NCBI GenBank assembly: GCA_947501315.1
Contig: CANMXH010000010.1
Span: forward strand, 1 to 21,596
DNA length: 21,596 bases
Reading direction: 5' to 3'
Source: Caulobacteraceae bacterium
Lineage (GTDB): Bacteria > Pseudomonadota > Alphaproteobacteria > Caulobacterales > Caulobacteraceae
Shown here: one piece after another, positions 9,223 through 16,633 of the stretch
How positions within the stretch are numbered: position 1 is the stretch's first letter
Layout: every line of letters starts with the position of its first letter
Notes under the pieces: generated by a model
The model's database searches: none
Told to the model about the DNA's origin: nothing
The model's input: only the letters and a program-made list of their open reading frames with translations
Position numbers and translations under genes: made by a program

Positions 9223-9849
9223 ATGCAAGCACCCGGCGTCGCACCCGCGCTTCCCCTCGACCCCAAACGCAAGGCGATCCTGCGACATGCCCGCAAGACC
9301 TTCGTCCGCGAGGGCTATGCGGCGACCCGGATAGAGCCGATCGCGCGCGGAGCCGGGGTTTCGACGGCGACCCTCTATGCCCTGTTCGAAGGCAAGGCCC
9401 AGCTGTTCGCGGCCGTAATCCGCGACGCGGCCGAGGACTTTGCGCTGCAGATGGCCCGGCTCGGAGCCATCGAGGGCGATGCCCGTCAGCAGCTGACCAG
9501 CTTCGCCGCAGCCTATGCCGAGTTCATGAGCGACCCCTTCGTCCGCTCTGTCTTCCGTCTCGTGATGGCCGAGCGCCCCCGCTTCCAGGCTGTCGCCATC
9601 CAGTTCTTTGAGGACGGCCGGAAGGCATTCGGCGCGACCCTGATCTCCATCCTGATCGCCCAGTCCAGGGCGGGGGCCCTTAAACCGATTGACCACCCAT
9701 CATGGGCCGCAGGCAATCTGATGGGGATGATCGAGCACCCGGTCTTCTTCGTGCCCCTGGTCACCGGCGATGAGGTCAAGGTCCGGCGCACCGTTGCCGA
9801 GATTGTCGAGGACGCCGTCGCCACCTTCCTCGCCCGCTACGGAGCCTGA
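9223..9849 (+). CDS. TetR/AcrR family transcriptional regulator (208 aa)
   Basis: A DNA-binding dimer of the TetR family. The N-terminal domain has the classic pattern: KAILRHARKTFVREGYAATRIEPIA, helix-turn-helix at about 38-57 (EPIARGAGVSTATLYALFEG), then KAQLFAAVI. The C-terminal ligand domain includes the segments FVRSVFRLVMAERPRF and AAGNLMGMIEHP, like AcrR/YbjK-type C-terminal domains. The ligand is unknown. I chose the ATG at 9223; an in-frame TTG at 9166 would add an unstructured leader and is less likely. It follows the kinase gene by 84 bases on the same strand. Control of the nearby acyl-CoA ligase is possible but unproven. Confidence 0.87.
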   Translation: MQAPGVAPALPLDPKRKAILRHARKTFVREGYAATRIEPIARGAGVSTATLYALFEGKAQLFAAVIRDAAEDFALQMARLGAIEGDARQQLTSFAAAYAEFMSDPFVRSVFRLVMAERPRFQAVAIQFFEDGRKAFGATLISILIAQSRAGALKPIDHPSWAAGNLMGMIEHPVFFVPLVTGDEVKVRRTVAEIVEDAVATFLARYGA

Positions 9850-9864
9850 CGGCCCGGGGCCGGA

Positions 9865-10539
9865 TCAGGGCCAGAGACGCGTTTTCGTCCAGTCCGCGTC
9901 CGCGCGGTCGAACCTGAGCCGGTCGTGCAGGCGGAACGGCCGGTCGCGCCAGAATTCCACGCTGTCAGGCACGACGCGCCAGCCGGTCCAGTGCTCCGGC
10001 CGGGGCACGTCCTGACCGTCGAACCGGGCGGACTCGCGCGCCACGGCGGCTTCCAGTGCCGCCCGGCTGTCGAGCGGCCGCGACTGGTCCGAGGCCCAGG
10101 CCCCGATCCGGCTCTCGCGGGCGCGGCTGGAGAAATAGGCGTCGGCCTCGGCGACGGTGACCGGCTCGACGGAGCCGCGCACCCGCACCTGACGCCTCAG
10201 CGACTTCCAGTGGAACAACAGGGCCACGCGGGGATGCCCCGCCAGTTCCAGCCCCTTGGCGCTCTCGCGGTTGGAATAGAAGGTGAAACCCCCGGTATCG
10301 ACGTCCTTGAGCAGCACCATCCGGTTGTCGGGCGTGCCCGCCGCATCCACGGTCGACAGGGCCATGGCGTTGGGGTCGTTGGGCTCGGTCCGTGTCGCGT
10401 CGCCCAGCCACTCAACAAACAGGCCGATCGGCTCGGCCCGGTCAAAGATCGTCTCGTCGCCATTGGCGGCGAGGGCAGCGGCATAGTGCTCCGCATATTC
10501 CTCACGGGTCGGGCTGGGCGGGATCACGGATGCGGTCAT
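9865..10539 (-). CDS. pdxH: Pyridoxamine 5'-phosphate oxidase (224 aa)
   Basis: FMN enzyme that oxidises pyridoxamine or pyridoxine 5'-phosphate to pyridoxal 5'-phosphate (EC 1.4.3.5), the last step of vitamin B6 synthesis and salvage. Visible family motifs are NRMVLLKDVDTGGFTFYSN, the FMN-binding KGLELAGHPRVALLFHW, RQVRVRGSVE, SRIGAWASDQS, and the C-terminal dimer part WRVVPDSVEFW, RLHDRLRF and the end RLWP. Length is typical. The frame is open far upstream, but the true start is the ATG at 10539, where homology to the family begins; the rest is a shadow of the J-protein gene. It faces the TetR gene, with only 15 bases between the two stops. Confidence 0.95.
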   Translation of the reverse strand: MTASVIPPSPTREEYAEHYAAALAANGDETIFDRAEPIGLFVEWLGDATRTEPNDPNAMALSTVDAAGTPDNRMVLLKDVDTGGFTFYSNRESAKGLELAGHPRVALLFHWKSLRRQVRVRGSVEPVTVAEADAYFSSRARESRIGAWASDQSRPLDSRAALEAAVARESARFDGQDVPRPEHWTGWRVVPDSVEFWRDRPFRLHDRLRFDRADADWTKTRLWP

Positions 10540-10626
10540 GGATTGCAGATAGACCCTTGCGGCCCTGCTGGGGAGAGGCTTCGCAGTTAACCGGGCCTTG
10601 ACCATCTCAGGAGTCTTAGTGCGCCT

Positions 10627-11352
10627 ATGCGCGCACGATCGCACCCTGAAGTCGTCTCGACCCGCGAGGCCTATGCCCTGCTTGGCCTGACCGGCCCGGT
10701 GGAGGGCGAGGCGCTGACCGCCGCGTTCCGGATCGCCATCAAGGCGGCGCGGCCAGAGGCCGCAGGTGGAAGCGAGGCGCGGTTTCGCAAGACGATTGCG
10801 GCCTGGCGGCTGATCCAGCGGCAGGCCACACCCCTGGCGCTGGCGGCTCCCGCGACGCCGCCGCCGGCCGCGCCGGTGCTGGCCATCAGCCCGCTTGATG
10901 CCTTGAACGGCGGCGTGGCCGAGGTTCGGCTGGGCGGGCGGACCCTGCGCGTCCGGGTCCCGGCGGGTCTGCGCACGGCGGAGCATCTCCGGCTGAGGGC
11001 GGCGGGCGAGGATGGAGCGGATCTGTATCTGCCGGTTCTGGTGCGTGGCGCGCATGGGCTGAGCGCCATGGGTGACGACCTCTACATGACCTGGCCCGTG
11101 GCCCCTCGCCTGCTCGCAGACGGCGGACGGCTGGAGGTCGGGACCCACGCCGGGCCGCGCTCGGCCTGGCTGGTGGCCGGGCATCAGCCGCTGCGGCTCC
11201 GGCTCAAGGGGCTGGGCCTGCCCGCCCGGGGATCGCGTCCGCAGGGGCATCTGTTCGTGACGCTGGAGCCGACCGAGGACGCGCCTTCGGCGGCGGAGGA
11301 CATGCTGATCCGCTTCACACGCGTCTGGACGCCGGACCGGCTGGCGGCTTAG
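10627..11352 (+). CDS. DnaJ-related protein with degenerate J domain (241 aa)
   Basis: The N-terminal 65 residues resemble a J domain (EAYALLGLTGP, then AAFRIAIKAARPEAAGG, then FRKTIAAWRLIQ), but the HPD tripeptide that activates Hsp70 is replaced by RPE. A Pro/Ala linker (about 70-85) leads to a substrate-binding region like the DnaJ C-terminal domain: ISPLDALNGGVAEVRLGGRTLRV-type first barrel, GADLYLPVLVRGAHGLSAMGDDL, and LKGLGLPARGS followed by GHLFVTLEP. There is no zinc-finger cysteine cluster and no Gly/Phe region. It probably binds unfolded protein but may not stimulate DnaK. aroC starts 8 bases after its stop, so the two are likely co-transcribed. Start: first ATG in frame; AGGAG sits 13 bases upstream. 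Confidence 0.85.
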   Translation: MRARSHPEVVSTREAYALLGLTGPVEGEALTAAFRIAIKAARPEAAGGSEARFRKTIAAWRLIQRQATPLALAAPATPPPAAPVLAISPLDALNGGVAEVRLGGRTLRVRVPAGLRTAEHLRLRAAGEDGADLYLPVLVRGAHGLSAMGDDLYMTWPVAPRLLADGGRLEVGTHAGPRSAWLVAGHQPLRLRLKGLGLPARGSRPQGHLFVTLEPTEDAPSAAEDMLIRFTRVWTPDRLAA

Positions 11353-11360
11353 GTCGTCCC

Positions 11361-12446
11361 ATGTCCCACAACACCCTCGGCCATCTGTTTCGCGTGACCA
11401 CCTGGGGCGAGAGCCACGGGCCGGCGATCGGCTGTGTCATCGATGGCTGCCCGCCGCTGATCCCCCTGACGGAGGCGGACCTGCAGCCGTGGCTGGACCG
11501 GCGCAAGCCGGGCGGCAGCCGCTTTGTCACCCAGCGGCAGGAGAGCGACACGGCGCGCATCCTGTCGGGCGTGTTCGACGACGGCCACGGCCCGGTCACC
11601 ACCGGCGCGCCGATCGCCATCCAGATCGAGAACGAGGACGCCCGGTCGAAGGACTATGGCGAGATCGCCCGTGCCTTCCGGCCCGGCCATGCGGACTACA
11701 CCTACCAGGCCAAATACGGGGTGCGCGATCATCGGGGCGGCGGCCGGTCATCGGCGCGCGAGACGGCGATGCGGGTGGCGGCGGGGGCGGTGGCGCGCAA
11801 GGTGCTGGGCGACGGCGTCTCGATCCGGGCGGGAGTGATCCAGCTGGGACCGCACCGGATCGCGCCCGAGGCTGTGGATTTCGACGCGGTGTACGACAAC
11901 GCCCTGTTCGCGGCCTCGGCGGCGGTGGTGCCGGGGTGGGAGGCCTATCTGGACGGCGTGCGCAAGGCGGGGTCGTCGATCGGCGCCGTGGTGGCGCTGG
12001 AGGTCACGGGCCTGCCCGCCGGCTGGGGTTCACCGCTCTATGGCAAGCTGGACGCCGAACTGGCGGCGGCGATGATGTCGATCAATGCGGTCAAGGGCGT
12101 CGACATCGGCGCGGGCTTCGACGCGGCTGAGCTGACGGGTGAAGAGAACGCCGACGCCATGCGGCTGGGCGAGGACGGGCGGCCGGTCTTCCTGTCCAAC
12201 CATGCGGGCGGGGTGCTGGGCGGCATATCGACGGGTCAGCCGCTGACGGCGCGGGTGGCCTTCAAGCCGACCTCCTCCATCCTGACGCCAGGCCAGTCCA
12301 TCACGCGCGACGGGGCCGAGACCGAGGTGCGGACCAAGGGGCGGCATGACCCCTGCGTGGCCTTGCGCGGTGTACCGGTGGTCGAGGCGATGGCGGCCTG
12401 TGTTTTGGCGGATGCAATGCTCAGGCACAGGGCGCAGGTGGGTTGA
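11361..12446 (+). CDS. aroC: Chorismate synthase (361 aa)
   Basis: Catalyses the last step of the shikimate pathway, conversion of 5-enolpyruvylshikimate 3-phosphate to chorismate using reduced FMN (EC 4.2.3.5), giving the precursor of aromatic amino acids and folate. All three family signatures are seen: GESHGPAIGCVIDGCP at 16-31, the central GVRDHRGGGRSSARETAMR, and the C-terminal RHDPCVALRGVPVVEAM. Length matches the bacterial family. The start ATG begins MSHNTLGHLFRVTTWGESHG as in homologues, 8 bases after the J-protein gene. There is no terminator before the brnT gene, so readthrough into brnTA is possible. Confidence 0.97.
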   Translation: MSHNTLGHLFRVTTWGESHGPAIGCVIDGCPPLIPLTEADLQPWLDRRKPGGSRFVTQRQESDTARILSGVFDDGHGPVTTGAPIAIQIENEDARSKDYGEIARAFRPGHADYTYQAKYGVRDHRGGGRSSARETAMRVAAGAVARKVLGDGVSIRAGVIQLGPHRIAPEAVDFDAVYDNALFAASAAVVPGWEAYLDGVRKAGSSIGAVVALEVTGLPAGWGSPLYGKLDAELAAAMMSINAVKGVDIGAGFDAAELTGEENADAMRLGEDGRPVFLSNHAGGVLGGISTGQPLTARVAFKPTSSILTPGQSITRDGAETEVRTKGRHDPCVALRGVPVVEAMAACVLADAMLRHRAQVG

Positions 12447-12459
12447 GCGTCAGCATCAA

Positions 12460-12473
12460 ATCGTATATACGAT
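12460..12473. promoter_or_regulatory. Palindromic operator candidate over the brnT start
   Basis: The 14-base perfect palindrome ATCGTATATACGAT includes the first two bases of the brnT ATG. It contains the AT-rich core TATATA, and TTGAGC lies 15 bases before that core (12443-12448), so a promoter may overlap. BrnTA systems are known to repress themselves through BrnA, which makes this the likely binding site. Confidence 0.6.
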
Positions 12474-12729
12474 GAACGTTCTCTTCGATCCGGCCAAGGA
12501 CACGGTGAACATCGAGAAGCACGGGATATCCTTGTCTCGCGCCAATGATTTCGAGCTGATCGCCGTCTTCGATGATGACCGCCGGGACTACGGAGAACTT
12601 CGGCGTCGTGCCTATGGCCTGATCGACGGCAAGACCTACTATCTGGCCTATGCGGTGCGGGATGGCCGCATCCGGGCCATCAGCCTTCGCCGCGCCCATG
12701 CCAAGGAGTTCAGACGCCATGTCAGATGA
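12472..12729 (+). CDS. brnT: BrnT-type ribonuclease toxin (85 aa)
   Basis: Type II toxin of the BrnT family, a small RelE-fold ribonuclease that halts translation when free. The N-terminus MNVLFDPAKDTVNIEKHGIS matches the family pattern of F-D-x-x-K followed by N-x-x-K-H-G-I. The C-terminal part RRAYGLIDGKTYYLAYAVRDGRIRAISLRRAHAKEFR fits the R..G......V.Y..R....R.ISaR.A..kE pattern. The upstream in-frame extension inside aroC is not real; the ATG at 12472 begins the family's conserved part. It starts 26 bases after aroC and overlaps the antitoxin gene by 11 bases. Confidence 0.88.
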   Translation: MNVLFDPAKDTVNIEKHGISLSRANDFELIAVFDDDRRDYGELRRRAYGLIDGKTYYLAYAVRDGRIRAISLRRAHAKEFRRHVR

Positions 12730-12979
12730 AGCTCGCCTCGACGACAACCCGGATTGGACCGAGGCCGATTTCGCGAGAGCCAAGGGGCCCGAAACGCTTT
12801 CGACCGAAGAGTTGGCAGCGTTTCCGCGCACCCGCGTTCGCAGCGTTCAGAAAGCCCCGACCAAACGCCCCATCTCGCTGCGCGTTGATGCTGATATTCT
12901 GGATTCCTTCCGCGCCACCGGTCCGGGCTGGCAGGTCAGGATGAACGACGCCTTGCGCAAGGCCATGCCGCGCAACTGA
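12719..12979 (+). CDS. brnA: BrnA-type antitoxin (86 aa)
   Basis: Antitoxin and autorepressor partner of BrnT. The N-terminal acidic part has the family pattern DNPDWTEADFARAKGPE, typical of BrnA antitoxins, followed by a linker and a ribbon-helix-helix DNA-binding domain at the C-terminus (RPISLRVDADILDSF, then GWQVRMNDALRKAM). The N-terminal part would wrap the toxin and the C-terminal part bind DNA. The start is the ATG at 12719, inside the end of brnT, so translation is coupled. Length is normal and both genes look intact. The palindrome over the brnT start is the probable target. Confidence 0.88.
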   Translation: MSDEARLDDNPDWTEADFARAKGPETLSTEELAAFPRTRVRSVQKAPTKRPISLRVDADILDSFRATGPGWQVRMNDALRKAMPRN

Positions 12980-13000
12980 TCTCTTTCCGCCACTGAGACT

Positions 13001-13020
13001 GTTGCCTATATAGCCGCCAG
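13001..13020 (+). promoter_or_regulatory. Possible promoter element for pirin
   Basis: TATATA at 13007-13012 stands out in a GC-rich gap, about 45 bases before the pirin start. No good -35 box is visible, so this is only a candidate. Confidence 0.3.
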
Positions 13021-13057
13021 CGAGGTTCCTAACCCTCGGAGTCCCGGGAGCATCCCC

Positions 13058-13753
13058 ATGATCGACGTTCGACCCTTCAACACCCTCGGCGGCGCCAACC
13101 ACGGCTGGCTGAACGCCAGACATCATTTCTCCTTCGCCAACTACTACGACCCCGCCCGGATGAGCTGGGGCCGGCTGCGCGTCTGGAACGACGACGAGAT
13201 CGCCGCCCGGTCAGGCTTTCCGCCCCACCCCCACGCCGACATGGAGATCATCACCTATGTCCGCACCGGGGCCATCACCCATGAGGATTCCATGGGCAAC
13301 AAGGGCCGCACCGGAGCCGGCGATGTCCAGGTGATGAGCGCGGGCACGGGGGTGCGGCACTCGGAGTTCAATCTCGAGGACGAGATGACGACGCTGTTCC
13401 AGATCTGGATCGAGGCCGACAAGCGCGGTGCGACGCCCAGCTGGGGTGCGAAGGAGTTTCCGAAGAGCGACCGGACCGGCAAATTTTCGGTGCTGGCCTC
13501 GGGCGATCCGACCGATGACGCCCTGACCATCAACGCCGACGCCAAGGTGCTGGGCGCGACGCTTAAGGCGGGCGAGAGCCTGACCTACAGCCTGGCCGAG
13601 GGGCGTCGGGCCTATCTGGTGCCGGCGGTGGGGGCGGTCGAGGTCAACGGTACGGCCCTGAACGCCCGCGACGGCGCAGCCATCAAGGATGAGGCCGGGA
13701 TCACGATCACGGCGAAGGCCGATGCCGAACTGGTGATGGTGGATTCGCTCTGA
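13058..13753 (+). CDS. Pirin family protein (231 aa)
   Basis: A bicupin metal protein of the pirin family (YhaK/YhhW-like). The metal ligands of the N-terminal cupin are all present: His57 and His59 in PPHPHADME, and His101 and Glu103 in GVRHSE. The Gly-rich cupin turns (RTGAITHEDSMGN, GAGDVQVMSAGTG) are clear, while the C-terminal cupin lacks ligands, as usual. Some relatives have quercetin 2,3-dioxygenase activity, others act in stress responses; the role here is not known. The ATG has GGGAG 8 bases upstream. It is a single gene after brnA, convergent with lon, and its 3' side is taken up by the inverted repeat element. Confidence 0.92.
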   Translation: MIDVRPFNTLGGANHGWLNARHHFSFANYYDPARMSWGRLRVWNDDEIAARSGFPPHPHADMEIITYVRTGAITHEDSMGNKGRTGAGDVQVMSAGTGVRHSEFNLEDEMTTLFQIWIEADKRGATPSWGAKEFPKSDRTGKFSVLASGDPTDDALTINADAKVLGATLKAGESLTYSLAEGRRAYLVPAVGAVEVNGTALNARDGAAIKDEAGITITAKADAELVMVDSL

Positions 13754-13763
13754 CCTTAACGAT

Positions 13764-13898
13764 CGTCACCCTCGGGCTTGACCCGAGGGCCAGATTGTCC
13801 GGCGCGCGGTGGATGGGCCGGCCCGGCGACCTCAGGGCCCATGGACGCCTCCCAGACCGCCGCCGCCTCCGATCCTCGGGTCAAGCCCGAGGATGACG
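13764..13898. repeat. REPIN-like pair of inverted palindromic repeats
   Basis: Two near-identical palindromes of about 25 bases lie in inverted orientation at the ends of a 135-base element. The left one has stem CCCTCGGG/CCCGAGGG (13769-13776 with 13782-13789, loop CTTGA). The right one has stem ATCCTCGGG/CCCGAGGAT (13872-13880 with 13886-13894, loop TCAAG). Both are flanked outwards by GTCA or its complement. A further end is at 1-23. The element encodes nothing visible and sits between convergent pirin and lon. It resembles a non-autonomous REP doublet; no transposase is nearby. Confidence 0.75.
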
Positions 13899-13910
13899 GG
13901 GAAGGGAGAT

Positions 13911-13951
13911 CGAAAACGAAAAACCCCGCCCGGATCGCTCCGGGCGGGGTT
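13911..13951 (-). terminator. Rho-independent terminator of lon
   Basis: A perfect 13-bp stem (13922-13934 with 13939-13951) with the 4-base loop TCGC. On minus it is followed by a T-rich tract, complement of the A-rich run at 13912-13921. It lies 21 bases past the lon stop codon. On plus only a short CTTT follows, so termination of pirin transcripts from the other side would be weaker. Confidence 0.92.
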
Positions 13952-13972
13952 CTTTCTGTCTGATTCAGACCA

Positions 13973-16381
13973 TCAGTGCGTGGCGACCGCCGCGCCCGGG
14001 TCCTGGGCCGGCTGGGCGGCGGGCAGAGGGTCGGCGGCCTCATCCCATTCGACCGGGGTCAGTTCGCCGGTCAGGGCCCATTTCAGGGCCTCGTCCGCGG
14101 TCTTGATCGGGATGATCTCCAGCCCGCCCTTCACATTGTCGGGCACGTCGGCGAGGTCCTTCTCGTTCTCCTCGGGGATCAGCACCGTCTTGATGCCCGA
14201 GCGGAGGGCCGCCAGCAGCTTCTCCTTCAGGCCGCCGATGGCGGTGACCCGGCCGCGCAGGGTGATCTCGCCAGTCATGGCGATGTCCTTGCGGATCGGA
14301 ATGCCCGTCAGGACCGAGACCATGGCGACCGTCATGGCCACCCCGGCGGAGGGGCCGTCCTTGGGCGTGGCGCCGTCGGGGACGTGGACGTGGATGTCAG
14401 TCTTCTCGAACATCGGCGGCTTGACGCCGATGCTGAGCGAGCGGGCCCGGACATAGGAGGCGGCGGCGGAGATGGACTCCTTCATCACCTCCTTGAGGTT
14501 GCCGGTCACGGTCATGCGGCCGCGGCCCGGCATCTTGATCGCCTCGATGGTCAGAATCTCGCCGCCGAATTCGGTCCAGGCCAGGCCGGTGACGATGCCG
14601 ACCTGATCCTCCTCATCGGTCTCGCCGTAGCGGTATTTCCGGACACCCGCATATTTGGCCAGTTTTTCGGCATCTATGGCGATCGACAGCGTCTTTTCGC
14701 GCGCCATTTCCCGCACCGCCTTGCGTGCCAGGCCGCCCAGGGCGCGTTCCAGCGAACGCACACCGGCTTCGCGGGTGTAGTAGCGGATCAGGTCGCGGAC
14801 CATCTCTTCCGGCACAACGAATTCCGCCGGCTTGAGGCCGTTCTCGGCCGTCACCTTGGGCAGGACGTGGCGCAGGGCGATCTGGACCTTCTCGTCCTCG
14901 GTGTAGCCGCTGACCCGGATGATCTCCATGCGATCCAGCAGGGGCTGGGGCATGTTCAGCGTATTGGCCGTGGTGACGAACATGACGTTCGACAGATCGT
15001 AATCGACCTCCAGATAGTGGTCGCCGAAGGCATTGTTCTGCGCCGGATCCAGCACCTCGAGCAGGGCCGAGGACGGGTCCCCGCGCCAGTCGGCACCCAG
15101 TTTGTCGATCTCGTCCAGCAGGATGAAGGCATTGGTGGTCTTCACCTTCTTCATCGACTGGATGATCTTGCCCGGCATGGAGCCGATATAGGTCCGGCGG
15201 TGGCCGCGGATCTCGGCCTCATCGCGCACACCGCCCAGGGACATGCGGATGTATTCCCGGCCCGTGGCCTTGGCGATCGACTTGGCCAGCGAGGTCTTGC
15301 CGACGCCCGGAGGGCCGACGAGGCACAGGATCGGCCCCTTGAGCGTATTGGTGCGGGCCTGGACCGCCAGATATTCGATGATCCGTTCCTTGACCTTCTC
15401 GAGACCGTAGTGGTCCTCCTCGAGGATAGCCTCGGCCTTGTTGAGATCGATGGCCTTCGACTTGGCCTTGCCCCAGGGAATCGACAGCAGCCAGTCGAGG
15501 TAGTTGCGCACCACCGTCGATTCCGCCGACATCGGGCTCATATTGCGCAGCTTCCTGACCTCGGCCTCGGCCTTGGTCCGGGCTTCCCTGGACAGGCGCG
15601 TCTTCCGGATGCGCTTCTCCAGCTCCATGATCTCGTCACGGCTGTCGTCGGTCTCGCCCAGCTCGCGCTGGATCGCCTTCATCTGCTCGTTCAGATAATA
15701 TTCGCGCTGGGTCTTCTCCATCTGGCGCTTCACGCGCGAGCGGATCTTCTTCTCGACCTGGAGGACGGAGATTTCCCCCTCCATCAGGCCGTAGACCTTC
15801 TCCAGCCGTTCCGGCACGGCGATGGTCTCCAGCAGGCCCTGCTTGTCGCCGATCTTGACCGACAGATGCGCGGCCACGCTGTCGGCCAGCCTGGACGGAT
15901 CGGTGATCTGGGGGATGGAGCTGAGGGCCTCGGGCGGCACCTTCTTGTTCAGTTTCACATAGTTTTCGAACTGCTCGATGACGGCGCGCAACAGGGCTTC
16001 CGACTGGTCAGGTTCGCCCGGTTCATCGGCGATCTCGACGGCCTCGGCCTCGAAATAGTCGGTGCGGTCGGTGAATTTGGTCAGGCGCGCGCGGCTCTTG
16101 CCCTCGACCAGCACCTTGACGGTGCCGTCCGGCAGTTTGAGCAGTTGCAGAACCGTCGCCAGCACGCCGATCGGATAGATGGCGTCGGCCGCAGGGTCGT
16201 CATCGACGCTGTTCTTCTGGGTGGCCAGCAGGATCTGCTTTTCGCCCTTCATGATCTCATCAAGCGCCTTGACCGACTTTTCGCGGCCGACGAACAGCGG
16301 AACGACCATATGCGGAAAGACGACAATGTCTCTCAGCGGCAGGACGGGCAGGGTTCGGGTCGAAATGGGGGTCTCGGACAT
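13973..16381 (-). CDS. lon: ATP-dependent protease Lon (802 aa)
   Basis: Cytoplasmic AAA+ serine protease (EC 3.4.21.53) that degrades misfolded proteins and selected regulators; in Caulobacter relatives known Lon targets include DnaA and CcrM. The substrate-binding N domain (LPVLPLRDIVVFPHMVVPL) covers about 1-200, a coiled region follows, then the AAA+ module with Walker A GPPGVGKTS (Lys362), Walker B FILLDEIDKL, and the C-terminal protease domain with catalytic Ser678 in DGPSAGVAM and Lys721 in GGLKEKLLAA. The length is standard for LonA. The ATG has GAGAG 7 bases upstream. A heat-shock-type promoter candidate lies about 110 bases upstream. It follows clpX but has a separate promoter and terminator. 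Confidence 0.98.
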   Translation of the reverse strand: MSETPISTRTLPVLPLRDIVVFPHMVVPLFVGREKSVKALDEIMKGEKQILLATQKNSVDDDPAADAIYPIGVLATVLQLLKLPDGTVKVLVEGKSRARLTKFTDRTDYFEAEAVEIADEPGEPDQSEALLRAVIEQFENYVKLNKKVPPEALSSIPQITDPSRLADSVAAHLSVKIGDKQGLLETIAVPERLEKVYGLMEGEISVLQVEKKIRSRVKRQMEKTQREYYLNEQMKAIQRELGETDDSRDEIMELEKRIRKTRLSREARTKAEAEVRKLRNMSPMSAESTVVRNYLDWLLSIPWGKAKSKAIDLNKAEAILEEDHYGLEKVKERIIEYLAVQARTNTLKGPILCLVGPPGVGKTSLAKSIAKATGREYIRMSLGGVRDEAEIRGHRRTYIGSMPGKIIQSMKKVKTTNAFILLDEIDKLGADWRGDPSSALLEVLDPAQNNAFGDHYLEVDYDLSNVMFVTTANTLNMPQPLLDRMEIIRVSGYTEDEKVQIALRHVLPKVTAENGLKPAEFVVPEEMVRDLIRYYTREAGVRSLERALGGLARKAVREMAREKTLSIAIDAEKLAKYAGVRKYRYGETDEEDQVGIVTGLAWTEFGGEILTIEAIKMPGRGRMTVTGNLKEVMKESISAAASYVRARSLSIGVKPPMFEKTDIHVHVPDGATPKDGPSAGVAMTVAMVSVLTGIPIRKDIAMTGEITLRGRVTAIGGLKEKLLAALRSGIKTVLIPEENEKDLADVPDNVKGGLEIIPIKTADEALKWALTGELTPVEWDEAADPLPAAQPAQDPGAAVATH

Positions 16382-16489
16382 GATGCAACTCTCACAGGGT
16401 CCTCGTTGATCTCGGACCCGCCGCGGCGGCGTGCGGAGCGCCTGCGCCCCACCGTTTCGACTCGGCCCGCCGTTCGGCGGCCTACGGAT

Positions 16490-16525
16490 GAGTATGTGGT
16501 TCAGGAACGGCGCGGTTCAAGCGTG
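16490..16525 (-). promoter_or_regulatory. Candidate sigma-32 heat-shock promoter of lon
   Basis: On minus, CTTGAA (complement of 16516-16521) is followed after 16 bases by CCACAT (complement of 16494-16499). This approximates the sigma-32 consensus CTTGAA, 13-17 bases, CCCCAT. The predicted start near 16487 leaves a leader of about 105 bases before lon, with a GC hairpin (CCGCC-GAAC-GGCGG on minus). Confidence 0.5.
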
Positions 16526-16574
16526 ACGGACAGTGAACGCCTTCTTCCGTCCACAGGCGGCCAGCAAAGGCAGT

Positions 16575-16610
16575 CAAAAAGAAGGGCGGACCCGCCGCCG
16601 GACCCGCCCT
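16575..16610 (-). terminator. Rho-independent terminator of clpX
   Basis: Stem AGGGCGG/CCGCCCT (16583-16589 with 16604-16610) with a GC-rich loop that can pair further, followed on minus by TTCTTTTTGAC. It begins 24 bases after the clpX stop and separates clpX from lon transcription. Confidence 0.8.
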
Positions 16611-16633
16611 CCCCGTCTGGTTATCTGTCTGGA

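Noticed and set aside
10540..11250. N-terminal extension of the pdxH frame by 237 codons
   Set aside because: It runs antisense to the J-protein gene and has no pdxH family similarity; the family starts at 10539.
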